Below, in pieces: positions 25,705 to 33,931 of a stretch of DNA of 64,000 bases. The notes beneath the pieces are model-generated. The model saw nothing but the letters and a program-made list of their open reading frames with translations. It had not been told where the DNA came from and did no database searches. Within the stretch, counting starts at the first letter, position 1; every line of letters begins with the position of its first letter. The stretch covers positions 3,228-67,227 of the forward strand of contig DAOUFG010000005.1 of NCBI GenBank assembly GCA_034430115.1. Reading direction: 5' to 3'. This DNA is from CAIXPS01 sp034430115. Lineage in GTDB: Bacteria; Chloroflexota; Anaerolineae; J036; Brachytrichaceae. The position numbers and the translations under genes were made by a program.

Positions 25705-25950
25705 ATGCCAAGATTGAATGGAACTGGACCCCGTGGGATGGGGCCAATGACGGGTCGTGGGGCGGGCTTTTGCGCCATTTCTGCAACGCCTGGGGTTGTC
25801 AACAGGCTCTTTGGGTGCGGGGGCCACAACAGAGGCCGCGGCTGGCGCCATATGTTCTATGCCACCGGCTTGCCGTTTTGGGCGCGCCATCGAACCACCG
25901 CGCCAACACAGACAAACGAAATCGACGCGCCTAAAAGTAATGCGAAGTGA
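25705..25950 (+). CDS. DUF5320-like small Gly/Arg-rich protein
   Basis: 81 residues from ATG 25705, seven bases after a perfect AAGGAGG. The N-terminus MPRLNGTGPRGMGPMTGRG is typical of DUF5320 proteins, which are commonly found next to NifX-like and MinD-like genes in anaerobes. Two Cys (GAGFCAIS and LFGCGGH) are present. The C-terminal part looks less conserved. Function unknown; the family is often linked to Fe-S or metallocofactor gene clusters. It lies 43 bases after the XRE-cupin gene and about 120 bases before the NifX gene. Confidence 0.78.
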   Translation: MPRLNGTGPRGMGPMTGRGAGFCAISATPGVVNRLFGCGGHNRGRGWRHMFYATGLPFWARHRTTAPTQTNEIDAPKSNAK

Positions 25951-26029
25951 CGACAGAACCATCTAAATGACGTCCACAAGCGTCTACAGGAACCGAATCA
26001 GCACAAACCAATCTCCGTATCAACGCTAC

Positions 26030-26062
26030 TGGCCGCAGACGGTGTTCCTGCGCCTGCGGCCA
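26030..26062 (+). promoter_or_regulatory. Leader hairpin just upstream of the NifX ribosome-binding site
   Basis: TGGCCGCAG pairs perfectly with CTGCGGCCA (9 bp, 15-base loop). The stem ends one base before AGGAGG (26064-26069), which serves the NifX gene. It could modulate translation, act as a partial terminator after DUF5320, or be incidental. Confidence 0.4.
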
Positions 26063-26073
26063 TAGGAGGCCAC

Positions 26074-26421
26074 ATGAAAATCATCATCACCACCATGACG
26101 CCCAAGCTCACTGCCGAGTTGGACCAGCGCTTCGGGCGTGGCGCCTATTTCCTCCTGATCGATCCGCACACCCTCGAATGGCAGGCTTTCCCAAACCCGG
26201 GCGTCACTGCGTCGGGCGGCGCAGGTGTGCAAGCCGCGCAGTTTGTGACTGGGCAAAAAGTGGATGCCGTCGTGAGCGGAGACTACGGGCCACACGCAGT
26301 TGATGCACTCCAGGCGGCTCACGTCACGATGTACCTTTTTGGAGACTGTCACTCGGTGCGCGACGTCATCGTGCGTTACAAGGCAGGCCAACTTGAACAG
26401 GTGGGCACAGCGCAGCCATGA
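26074..26421 (+). CDS. NifX/NafY-family (dinitrogenase cofactor-binding-like) protein (first copy)
   Basis: 115 residues covering a single Nitro_FeMo-Co domain, with RFGRGAYFLLID, GGAGVQAAQFV and ALQAAHVTMYLF. Domains of this type bind Fe-S or FeMo-type clusters in NifX, NafY and NifB. No nitrogenase genes occur in the window, so a nitrogen-fixation role is not supported. It overlaps the next gene by ATGA. Family members of this kind accompany the paired ferredoxin-ATPases in anaerobes and archaea, suggesting cluster carriage or sensing. Confidence 0.88.
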   Translation: MKIIITTMTPKLTAELDQRFGRGAYFLLIDPHTLEWQAFPNPGVTASGGAGVQAAQFVTGQKVDAVVSGDYGPHAVDALQAAHVTMYLFGDCHSVRDVIVRYKAGQLEQVGTAQP

Positions 26422-27332
26422 GGATCGCAATTGCCAGCGGGAAAGGAGGCACCGGCAAGACGACCGTCGCGACCAGCCTGGCATTGAGCCTGGCGGCGGA
26501 TCGGTCGTTTTTGGGCAATCGTCCCCTCCTCTTCCTGGATTGCGATGTGGAAGAGCCTAATGCTCACCTGTTCCTGAACCCCCAACTTTCACGGCACGAA
26601 GATGTCGCCATCCAGATTCCGCACATAGACCAGGCAAAATGCGCTCATTGCGGCCGATGCGCAGAAGTGTGCCGGTATCACGCCATCGCCACATTGGGCG
26701 ATGCGGTGCTGGTGTTTGCTCAACTCTGCCATGGCTGCGGGAGCTGCACGCTAAATTGCCCGACAGGCGCTATCTGTGAAGCCCCCGACGTGATTGGCGC
26801 TGTCGAGAGCGGCCCGGCGACGGGTGACATCACTTTCGCGCGCGGTGTACTCAACGTGGGCGAACCAATGGGAACGCCGATCATCCGTCAATTGAAACGC
26901 CAGGCCGCCGATCGCGATGACTGGGTCGTGATCCTTGATGCGCCTCCCGGCACTTCGTGCCCAATGGTGGAAACGCTACGCGGCGCCGACTATGTGCTGC
27001 TGGTGACCGAGCCGACGCCATTCGGGCTGCACGATTTGCACCTGGCGGCATGCGTTTGCCGTGAGTTGGACATTCCGGCGGGCGTGATCGTGAATCGAGA
27101 CGAGATCACCCAAGGGGACGCCCACGCCGTCGATACCTTCTGCGCCACAGAAGGTCTGCCGATTCTCATGCGCATCCCCTATGAAAGAGCAATTGCAGAG
27201 GGCATCGCGCGGGGTAGAACGCTAGTGACGATTCGTCCCGAATATGCCGCGCAGTTCAGGTCGCTCTTCTCTACACTACCCCGTCACGCCGGCAGAAAGG
27301 GCACTACCATCGGCATCAGGAGCAACGCATGA
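26418..27332 (+). CDS. MinD/Mrp-like P-loop ATPase with ferredoxin insert (1 of 2)
   Basis: 304 residues. The N-terminal KGGTGKTT loop (about 9-16) is the deviant Walker A of the MinD/NBP35 group. A two-cluster ferredoxin insert follows, with CAHCGRCAEVC at about 75-85 and CHGCGSCTLNCP near 110. Then come switch and Walker B segments (VVILDAPPGTSCP near 173-185) and TEPTPFGLHD. These are thought to handle Fe-S clusters in an ATP-dependent way; the client is unknown. It overlaps NifX upstream and its paralogue downstream, each by ATGA. Confidence 0.9.
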   Translation: MRIAIASGKGGTGKTTVATSLALSLAADRSFLGNRPLLFLDCDVEEPNAHLFLNPQLSRHEDVAIQIPHIDQAKCAHCGRCAEVCRYHAIATLGDAVLVFAQLCHGCGSCTLNCPTGAICEAPDVIGAVESGPATGDITFARGVLNVGEPMGTPIIRQLKRQAADRDDWVVILDAPPGTSCPMVETLRGADYVLLVTEPTPFGLHDLHLAACVCRELDIPAGVIVNRDEITQGDAHAVDTFCATEGLPILMRIPYERAIAEGIARGRTLVTIRPEYAAQFRSLFSTLPRHAGRKGTTIGIRSNA

Positions 27333-28225
27333 AGCAGTTGGTCATCCTCAGCGGCAAAGGCGGGACGGGCAAGACAAGCCTCGCGGCAGCTCTTGCGCAC
27401 CTGGCCCAGGGCGGCGGGTCGCCATTGCGAGTGGTGCTGGCAGATGCCGACGTAGATGCGGCGAATCTGGAACTGGTGCTCACGCCACACATTTTGGAAC
27501 GCCACGAATTTATGGGCGGCGCTAAGGCCTACATCTCGTCGGACCGCTGCACACGGTGTGGCCGCTGCGCCAAAGTATGCCGCTTCGATGCCATCCCAAC
27601 ACCGACACAGGATGGGCAAGCCTTCAGCGTAGACCCAATCGCATGCGACGGCTGCGCCGCATGCGCCTATCAGTGCCCCGCCTCCGCCATCGAGATGCAG
27701 GATGAATTGGCCGGTCATTGGTTCCGCTCCGAGAGCCGTTATGGCCCACTCTTCCACGCATCGCTCTTGCCCGCACACGAGAACTCGGGCAAGCTCGTGA
27801 CGCTGGTCAAACATCAGGCATGCGTGCTCGCGCAATCGGAGCAGGCCAATCTCGTGATCGTGGATGGGCCGCCGGGAATCGGGTGCCCGGTGATCTCGGC
27901 GTTGGTGGGTGCTGATGTCGCAGTCATCGTCGTCGAACCCAGCATAGCCGGCATTCACGACATGGCGCGTGTCTTGCAGGTGGCGCAACATTTTCGCGTC
28001 CCGGCGCTCGTATGCGTTAACAAGGCGGATTTGTATATGGAAGGGACCGCCCAAATCGAAGCCTATTGCCGCCAGAACGACGTCGAGGTCATGGGGCACA
28101 TCCCGTTTGACCCTTCCGTGACCGACGCAATGAAGTTCGGGGCACCTGTAACCGCTTACCACCCAGAAGCTCCTTCGAGCGCCGCAATTGCCGCGCTATG
28201 GGGCCACATCGTGAGCCGTTTATGA
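27329..28225 (+). CDS. MinD/Mrp-like P-loop ATPase with ferredoxin insert (2 of 2)
   Basis: 298 residues, paralogous to the preceding protein. It has GKGGTGKTS at about 9-17, an 8-Cys ferredoxin insert (CTRCGRCAKVC near 72-82 and CDGCAACAYQCP near 110), and VIVDGPPGIGCP near 178-189 as the Walker B/switch segment. Pairs of these ATPases encoded in tandem are the usual arrangement, suggesting a heterodimer. The gene overlaps its partner by ATGA and is followed, 52 bases later, by a radical SAM gene on the same strand. An Fe-S scaffold or carrier role is an inference. Confidence 0.9.
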   Translation: MKQLVILSGKGGTGKTSLAAALAHLAQGGGSPLRVVLADADVDAANLELVLTPHILERHEFMGGAKAYISSDRCTRCGRCAKVCRFDAIPTPTQDGQAFSVDPIACDGCAACAYQCPASAIEMQDELAGHWFRSESRYGPLFHASLLPAHENSGKLVTLVKHQACVLAQSEQANLVIVDGPPGIGCPVISALVGADVAVIVVEPSIAGIHDMARVLQVAQHFRVPALVCVNKADLYMEGTAQIEAYCRQNDVEVMGHIPFDPSVTDAMKFGAPVTAYHPEAPSSAAIAALWGHIVSRL

Positions 28226-28277
28226 CACAAGCAGCGTTACTGCGCCAGGCAATTTTGAGGCGGAAGGTTGAAATAAT

Positions 28278-29219
28278 ATGATCGCATTCGGTACTGTTCC
28301 ATCAAGGCGCCTGGGGCAAAGCCTGGGGATCAATCACATTCCGCCGAAGATTTGCAGCTACGCGTGTGTCTACTGTCAGGTAGGCCGCACGATCAAGATG
28401 CAGGTAACCCCCAGTCATTTGTATGAACCCGGGGAGATTGTCGATGCTGTCCGTTGCAGAGTGGCGCACATCCAACGCCAGGGTGAAGCAATCGACTATC
28501 TCACGTTTGTGCCGGATGGAGAGCCTGCATTGGACATCCATCTTGGGGATGAGATAGAACTGCTGCGAGACCTGGGCATCAAAATAGCCGTGATCACGAA
28601 CGCGTCACTGCTCTGGCAAGACAACGTGCGCCGGGCGCTTACAAAAGCGGATTACGTATCGCTGAAAGTAGATGCTGTATCGGATGATGCGTGGCGGAAA
28701 GTCAACCGCCCCGACAGGCACCTGGAACTCCGCAATATACTGGAAGGGATATTGAAATTCGCCGACACATACCGCGGTAAGCTAACGACAGAGACAATGC
28801 TGGTATCGGGCGTCAACGACGGCGAATTAGACCTGCGCGCCACTGCCGAGTTCCTGGCCCGCCTGCGCCCTGCAAAAGCTTACTTGTCTGTCCCGACACG
28901 GCCTCCGGCGGAGTCATGGGTGCGCCCGCCGGCAACTTCAATTGTCCAGCAGGCGTTCCAGATACTGGCGGCGGCCAGCAACGACGTCGAGCTACTGACG
29001 GATTACGAAGGCAGTAGCGTCAGCTACACGGGCGACATTGAGGCGGATCTGCTGAGCGTGACTGCCGTACATCCGTTACGCGAGGAAGCGGTGAAGGAGT
29101 TGCTGGCACGCGCACATGCAGATTGGTCGGTGGTAGAGGGGTTACTAAAGCGCCACCAACTGAGTGAAGCCGTTTACGGCGGCCATCGTTTCTTCGTGCG
29201 AAGGAGCAACATCACATGA
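28278..29219 (+). CDS. Radical SAM protein with C-terminal winged-helix-like region
   Basis: 313 residues. The Fe-S motif is Cys26-xxx-Cys30-xx-Cys33 (ICSYACVYCQ), with VPDGEP and ITNASLL as the usual SAM-barrel strands, followed by NDGE. The last 80 residues (about 230-313) look like a small winged helix (VKELLARAHADWSVVEGLL). The reaction is unknown. Proteins of this subgroup co-occur with NifX-like and MinD-like genes, so a role in metallocofactor or molybdenum-type cofactor chemistry is possible. The start follows an AGGTT region; the stop overlaps the next gene by ATGA. Confidence 0.88.
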   Translation: MIAFGTVPSRRLGQSLGINHIPPKICSYACVYCQVGRTIKMQVTPSHLYEPGEIVDAVRCRVAHIQRQGEAIDYLTFVPDGEPALDIHLGDEIELLRDLGIKIAVITNASLLWQDNVRRALTKADYVSLKVDAVSDDAWRKVNRPDRHLELRNILEGILKFADTYRGKLTTETMLVSGVNDGELDLRATAEFLARLRPAKAYLSVPTRPPAESWVRPPATSIVQQAFQILAAASNDVELLTDYEGSSVSYTGDIEADLLSVTAVHPLREEAVKELLARAHADWSVVEGLLKRHQLSEAVYGGHRFFVRRSNIT

Positions 29220-30046
29220 GACCTGCACACACTTTTGATGCAACCACGCAGTGGCGACCCTATGCCGGGCCAACCGCATCATTTGATGTACCGGCGCAGC
29301 CGGGCATAGCGATGCCCACACTGGATGTGGGCATCGCGCCGCAAGTCACACTCAAGGTGCTGTATGACAACCGCCCCTATGATCGACGTTTGCGCACGGC
29401 CTGGGGGTTCGCGTGCCTGGTCGTGACGCCCCGCCTCACTGTGCTGTTCGACACGGGCGCGGACGGCCCCACGCTTCTGCATAATATGCAAGCCCTGCGG
29501 GTTGAGGCGAGCAAGATCAACGCGGTCGTGCTATCTCACTTCCACACCGACCATATCGGGGGCCTGAACGCCTTGCTCAGTATCAATCCGGCACTGACCG
29601 TTTATATGCCACGCCGGTTCCCCGAAACCTTCAAGAGCCTGGTAAGGAAATCCGTCCGGCTGGTCGAGGTGAGTGGCCCCTTGCGCATCGCCGAAGGCAT
29701 CAGCCTGAGCGGCGAATTGGGCCAGGCAATCATTGAAGAGGCGTTGCTCATCGAATCACACCATGGGCGCGTGATGATCACCGGTTGCGCACACCCAGGC
29801 ATCGCGGAGATGGTCCGCGCCATGCGACAAAGCGGGAGCGTGTCGATGCTGGTAGGCGGATGCCACCTGTTGGAGAAAAGCGAGCGCGAGATTACGCACA
29901 TCATCAGCGAACTGAAAACGCTTGGCGTGCAGACAGTGGCACCGAGTCACTGCACCGGCGATGTCGCGATCAAGCTGCTAAAAATGGAATTCGGCCCAGG
30001 ATTTGTGACGTCGGGGGCCGGCGCTACAATCGCACTCGCGCCATAA
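29216..30046 (+). CDS. Metallo-beta-lactamase-fold hydrolase
   Basis: 276 residues with the metal-binding HxHxDH motif His108-Phe-His110-Thr-Asp112-His113 (LSHFHTDHIGG). The strands LFDTGADG before it and GCAHPGI and GGCHLL after it also match. The layout resembles 7,8-dihydropterin-6-methyl-4-(beta-D-ribofuranosyl)-aminobenzene 5'-phosphate synthase-like MBL proteins, which often sit next to NifX/MinD clusters. The substrate cannot be deduced. It is the last gene of the run that starts with NifX and is coupled to the radical SAM gene by ATGA. Confidence 0.88.
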   Translation: MRPAHTFDATTQWRPYAGPTASFDVPAQPGIAMPTLDVGIAPQVTLKVLYDNRPYDRRLRTAWGFACLVVTPRLTVLFDTGADGPTLLHNMQALRVEASKINAVVLSHFHTDHIGGLNALLSINPALTVYMPRRFPETFKSLVRKSVRLVEVSGPLRIAEGISLSGELGQAIIEEALLIESHHGRVMITGCAHPGIAEMVRAMRQSGSVSMLVGGCHLLEKSEREITHIISELKTLGVQTVAPSHCTGDVAIKLLKMEFGPGFVTSGAGATIALAP

Positions 30047-30144
30047 TCAGCGCTGGATGTGCCACATTAATGCGTTGTGAAGTGACCGATCGGACTGCCC
30101 GTTCATCGTGGCGCACCATAAACGATAGCTGGAGTTGAGTTACG

Positions 30145-31365
30145 ATGAAAAAATACGCCAGACCCGCCAACCTTATCATGGCTTGCATCGTCTGCCTCAT
30201 TGGCCTGTGCGCGGCGCTCATCCCGCCGGCACGCCCGTCACAGGCACAAACCGCGCAGGGCGTCGTCAGGGCAGTGTTGTTCTACTCCCCCACCTGTTCA
30301 CATTGCAACCAGGTGATGACGCACGACTTACCGCCGCTGTTGGAAAAATACGGCGACCGTCTGCAAATTCTGGCCATCAGCGTGGCCAATCCCGACGGCT
30401 ATACGTTCTTCCAGGCGACCATTCATCAGTTCGCGATACCGGATGAACAGGTTGGCGTGCCAATGCTCATCATCGATGAAACGGTGCTGACGGGTTCCAC
30501 GGAAATACCACAACAACTCCCCGCGTTGATCGAACACTACCTGGCCCAGGGGGGCACTGACTGGCCTCCGATTCCTGGCCTGGCACAGAAGCTGGCGGCA
30601 ACTCAGAGTCCCCTTGCTCCCACGGTGACGGTATCCGTCACGCCAGAAACGGCGTCCACAATCAGCCCTACACCAGCAAGCTCGCTTACAGCCACCCCAA
30701 TGCCCGGAAACACCTCTTTCACACCAACTTCAACCCCCGTCCTCATTGCGCCCCTCAGCAGCAATAGCTCGATTTCATTCGAGGAACCGTCCCTCAGCAT
30801 AGGCCAAAAGCTGGCGCGTGACCCGCTTGGGAATGGGCTGGCAGTGATCGTACTCCTGGGGTTGCTGTTCGTCGTTGTGTATAGCAGCGCAAGCCGGCTG
30901 CGTGGGCGTGTGCATCCGGCACCGGCAGGGCTGCTCGTTCTCCTCCTCGCCGTGATCGGGCTGGGCGTCGCCGGCTACCTGGCTTACGTGGAAAGCGCGC
31001 AGGTTACTGCCATTTGTGGTCCGGTGGGAGATTGCAACACCGTGCAGCAAAGCACTTATGCACGCCTGTTCGGCCTGCTCCCTATTGGCGTGTTGGGCGT
31101 ATTCGGCTATATACTCATCCTGCTCGCGTGGGCCGCTGAGAGATTCAGCCAGGGCAGGCGAGCGGAACTTGCCAGGAATGCGTTATACGGCTTGACCTTT
31201 TGCGGAGCGCTATTTTCGATCTACCTGACCTTCCTGGAGCCATTCGTCATTGGGGCAACCTGCGCATGGTGCTTAAGCTCCGCCGTTATCATGGCAACGT
31301 TGCTTTGGCTGACCTCCAAACCCGCCCGGGCACCGAACTCAACATCGATAAGCGAAACAAAATAG
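30145..31365 (+). CDS. Thioredoxin-domain/VKOR fusion protein
   Basis: 406 residues. A signal anchor (about 8-30) precedes a thioredoxin-like domain with Cys51-Ser-His-Cys54 (about 40-145). A Pro/Thr/Ser linker with a TP-rich stretch (about 155-210) leads to a membrane VKOR domain (about 230-395). The VKOR has CGPVGDC at 291/297 and the active CAWC at 373/376. VKOR oxidises its thioredoxin partner with quinone to make disulfides outside the cell membrane; here both halves are one chain. The gene lies 4 bases before the UroD-like gene, so they are probably cotranscribed. Confidence 0.92.
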   Translation: MKKYARPANLIMACIVCLIGLCAALIPPARPSQAQTAQGVVRAVLFYSPTCSHCNQVMTHDLPPLLEKYGDRLQILAISVANPDGYTFFQATIHQFAIPDEQVGVPMLIIDETVLTGSTEIPQQLPALIEHYLAQGGTDWPPIPGLAQKLAATQSPLAPTVTVSVTPETASTISPTPASSLTATPMPGNTSFTPTSTPVLIAPLSSNSSISFEEPSLSIGQKLARDPLGNGLAVIVLLGLLFVVVYSSASRLRGRVHPAPAGLLVLLLAVIGLGVAGYLAYVESAQVTAICGPVGDCNTVQQSTYARLFGLLPIGVLGVFGYILILLAWAAERFSQGRRAELARNALYGLTFCGALFSIYLTFLEPFVIGATCAWCLSSAVIMATLLWLTSKPARAPNSTSISETK

Positions 31366-31369
31366 ATCT

Positions 31370-32362
31370 ATGAACCTTCTACCAGACCAGACGCAGCACT
31401 ACCTGCCCATCCCAATCGCCGTGTACCCCGGCATTGGGCTCACGGGAGCAAGCGTCAAACAAGTCGTGACCAACCCGCAGGCACAATATGAAGCGGTGGC
31501 AGCACTACAAGAGCACTTCCAGATGCCCGTCGTGCTCTCGGCCATGGACCTCAGCGCAGAAGCCGAAGCTTTCGGTTCCGAAATCCGCCTGACGGATGAC
31601 GAAATCCCCACCGTCATTGGCCGCCGGGTGACCAGTGTAGATGAATTTGCGCACCTGGACGTGCCACAGCCCGGCGCAGCACGCACACAGGTGCACCTGG
31701 AAGCTGCGCAATTGATGACGCGCCTGCCGGGGCATCCCGTGGTCTTGGGTGGGATGATCGGCCCCTTCTCGCTGGCCGCGCGCCTCTACGGCATGAGCGA
31801 AACGCTGGAGCTATCGGTCAATGACCCTGATGCACTCCATACGCTCCTGGAACGCACGACGCAATTCCAGATCGCCTATGGGCAAGCATTCAAACAAGCC
31901 GGCGTGAGTGGCATCGTGATGGCGGAACCCGCAGCCGGGTTGCTCTCGCCACGGGCATTGGGCCGCTTCTCCTCAGCCTACGTGCGCCAAATCGTCCAGG
32001 CCCTGCGCGACGATCACTTCGACGTCGTGCTGCACAACTGCGCCGCGCGGACGGTGCATCTGAAGTACGTGTTGGAATCGGACGCGACGCTGCTGCATTT
32101 TGGCGAACCAATGGACATCAGCGCTGCGCTGGCCCAGGTGCCGGAGAACGTGGTGATCATGGGCAATTTGGACCCCAGCCGCGTCTTCGTCTCGTCCACC
32201 CCCGATCAGGTGCAGGCGGAAACGCAGAAGCTGCTGGCGCTCGCCGGCGGGCGGCGCAACTTTGTGCCCTCATCGGGGTGTGACCTGCCGCCGGATACGT
32301 CCCTTCAAAACCTGGAGGCGTTCTTTGGGGCGGTCAGGGCCTATCGCTTGCTAGGCGCATAG
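31370..32362 (+). CDS. UroD-like/MtbA-type corrinoid methyltransferase
   Basis: 330 residues of the uroporphyrinogen-decarboxylase fold. The zinc-thiol ligands of the MtaA/MtbA group are present: HNCAAR (His-x-Cys near residue 223) and GCDLPPDT near 303. That points to methyl transfer from a methylcobamide to a thiol rather than haem synthesis. HemE-type substrate-binding Arg patterns are not obvious. No cognate corrinoid protein is adjacent; the B12-binding protein at 40376 is of a different type. It follows the Trx-VKOR gene by 4 bases. The methyl donor and acceptor are unknown. Confidence 0.85.
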   Translation: MNLLPDQTQHYLPIPIAVYPGIGLTGASVKQVVTNPQAQYEAVAALQEHFQMPVVLSAMDLSAEAEAFGSEIRLTDDEIPTVIGRRVTSVDEFAHLDVPQPGAARTQVHLEAAQLMTRLPGHPVVLGGMIGPFSLAARLYGMSETLELSVNDPDALHTLLERTTQFQIAYGQAFKQAGVSGIVMAEPAAGLLSPRALGRFSSAYVRQIVQALRDDHFDVVLHNCAARTVHLKYVLESDATLLHFGEPMDISAALAQVPENVVIMGNLDPSRVFVSSTPDQVQAETQKLLALAGGRRNFVPSSGCDLPPDTSLQNLEAFFGAVRAYRLLGA

Positions 32363-32393
32363 CCCGAGGCAACCAATCGGCAAGGGAAGGTAT

Positions 32394-32429
32394 AAAAAGC
32401 GCCGGGTGGCATTGCGGTACCACCCGGCG
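32394..32429 (-). terminator. Intrinsic terminator after the winged-helix gene
   Basis: CGCCGGGTGG and CCACCCGGCG (10 bp perfect, 10-base loop). Read on the minus strand, a TTTTTA run follows directly, as expected of a rho-independent terminator. It lies 14 bases after the stop of the winged-helix gene and also lies between convergent genes. Confidence 0.82.
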
Positions 32430-32442
32430 TAGATTTCTGCTG

Positions 32443-32664
32443 CTAAGCTTTTACACGTGACGCGCCGCTCTCCGTCACCACGTAGCGATCCGCGTCTTTC
32501 TGAAGCAACCCGGCGTTCACCAACTCGCGCAGGCTGCTGCGAATGCGAAACAGCGGCAAGCCGGCGGCCTGGGCAATCTCCGCATCCGTCACGGGTTTCT
32601 GAGCGATCTTCAGCACAGAGATGGCTGAAGGGGTAAGTGTACCGTCTGAATTAACACAAGCCAT
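32443..32664 (-). CDS. Small winged-helix DNA-binding-like protein
   Basis: 73 residues forming one winged helix-turn-helix (LTPSAISVLKIAQKP, TDAEIAQAAGLPLFRIRSSLRELVNAGLLQ in parts, wing DRYVVTESG). No effector domain is present. It could be a small transcription regulator or an accessory to the peroxiredoxin whose gene ends 6 bases upstream; the two look cotranscribed. Confidence 0.75.
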   Translation of the reverse strand: MACVNSDGTLTPSAISVLKIAQKPVTDAEIAQAAGLPLFRIRSSLRELVNAGLLQKDADRYVVTESGASRVKA

Positions 32665-32670
32665 CGTAAC

Positions 32671-33330
32671 TTACACACTCTTCTTGCACAGGTACCAATC
32701 AACGCATTCGTAACCTTCCTTAACGCGTTGTTCGGCCATTTCCTGTGTCATGGGGGCCGGCACGATCACCTTATCCCCTGGCTTCCAGTTCGCCGGCGTA
32801 GCCACGTGATGCTCGTCGGCAGTTTGCAGCGCATCGATCGCGCGCAGGATCTCCTGCATATTGCGGCCCAGGCTGAGCGGATAGTAGATCATCGCGCGCA
32901 GCACGCCCTTGGGGTCGATGAAGAAGACGCAGCGCGAAGTCTCGGTCTTGCTCTCGCCCGGCATGAGCATGCCATAGAGCGTCGCCACCTCTTTGTTCAG
33001 GTCGGCGATGATTGGGAAGGGGATCTTGTGGCCCGTCTTCTCTTCGATGTTGCGCACCCAGGCGATGTGCGAATACAGGCTGTCGATGCTCAACCCCAGC
33101 AGTTCAACGTGTCGCTTTTGCAGTTCCGAGTAGATCTCGCTAAAAGCGATGAACTCCGTCGTGCAGACGGGCGTGAAATCGGCCGGGTGCGAAAATAGAA
33201 TCAACCAGCTTCCGTTATAGTCGGACAAGCGAATGACGCCTTGCGTTGTGAGTGCTTCGAATTCCGGCGCGGGTTCGTTCAAGCGTGGCATGCCAAAAAC
33301 CTTTTGGTCAGCCGTTGTTTCAATCGTCAT
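32671..33330 (-). CDS. Peroxiredoxin of the Prx6/archaeal-type 1-Cys group
   Basis: 219 residues, long as in Prx6. The peroxidatic Cys is Cys56 in DFTPVCTTEF. Two extra C-terminal Cys occur in YECVDWYLCKK, the arrangement seen in the Aeropyrum pernix-type archaeal enzyme, where they form an intramolecular relay. It reduces peroxides with electrons from thiols. It is cotranscribed with the winged-helix gene. The leader contains a strong Shine-Dalgarno sequence of no obvious use (33453-33462). Confidence 0.93.
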   Translation of the reverse strand: MTIETTADQKVFGMPRLNEPAPEFEALTTQGVIRLSDYNGSWLILFSHPADFTPVCTTEFIAFSEIYSELQKRHVELLGLSIDSLYSHIAWVRNIEEKTGHKIPFPIIADLNKEVATLYGMLMPGESKTETSRCVFFIDPKGVLRAMIYYPLSLGRNMQEILRAIDALQTADEHHVATPANWKPGDKVIVPAPMTQEMAEQRVKEGYECVDWYLCKKSV

Positions 33331-33504
33331 TTCTACTTCTCCTAATCAGTTACTACGCATACAAAAAACACAAATAACACTTAGAAACCTGCCGTATGTG
33401 CGCAACTCCATCTTGCGCTTGACCGTTCTGTTGATCCGATGTTGGTCGATGTATCACCTCCTCAATGTGAAGCAATCTTTGGGCCACGCCTCTCATCATG
33501 GGCG

Positions 33505-33909
33505 TTAGTGCAACATCTCCGCTGAATGGTCAACCAATGAGCCATCCAGATAAGCCTTGAGCGCTTCGTCGATTGAATTCATGTCGGTCAGTAGCGGCTT
33601 AATGCCCCGTTCGTTCAGGTTCACAAAGGCACCGTTGCCCATGCCGCCGCACACCAGCGCCGTACAGTCAGAAATGGAAGCGGCCATCTGAAAGTGCCGG
33701 TTCTGCTCTTCAGGGCTGAAGCCGTGCGGGTGTTGCTCCGCGCCACTTTCGTGATGCGGTTCGTGCGCAAAATGCGTGTGATTCGCTTTGTCGCGCATTT
33801 CGCGCGCCGTCTCTTTGCCGTCTTCGACGGTGACCACCAGGTAATAGGGGGCACGGCCAAAGTGCTTGCTGATGGTGTTTCCATCTTGAGTCGCAAATGC
33901 AATTTTCAT
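33505..33909 (-). CDS. NifX-family protein with His-rich insert (second copy)
   Basis: 134 residues from the ATG at 33909, which follows AAGGAAGA. The domain is NifX-like (MKIAFATQDGNTISKHFGRAPYY and VCGGMGNGAFVNL). A His-rich insert at about 43-68 (HTHFAHEPHHE and HPHG) may bind metal. It differs from the first copy at 26074 in this insert and in genomic context. The gene follows the second XRE-cupin gene by 22 bases on the same strand. A metal- or cluster-sensing pair is an inference. Confidence 0.87.
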   Translation of the reverse strand: MKIAFATQDGNTISKHFGRAPYYLVVTVEDGKETAREMRDKANHTHFAHEPHHESGAEQHPHGFSPEEQNRHFQMAASISDCTALVCGGMGNGAFVNLNERGIKPLLTDMNSIDEALKAYLDGSLVDHSAEMLH

Positions 33910-33931
33910 AGAGGTCTTCCTTCTGTCTGCG

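Noticed and set aside
26074..28225. NifX and MinD-like genes as evidence for nitrogen fixation
   Set aside because: No nifHDK, nifB, nifE/N or other nitrogenase gene in the window; this group occurs widely in non-fixing bacteria.
33453..33462. Near-perfect Shine-Dalgarno sequence on the minus strand upstream of the Prx6-type gene
   Set aside because: No start codon is properly placed after it and the only frame that uses a GTG inside it is short and odd.
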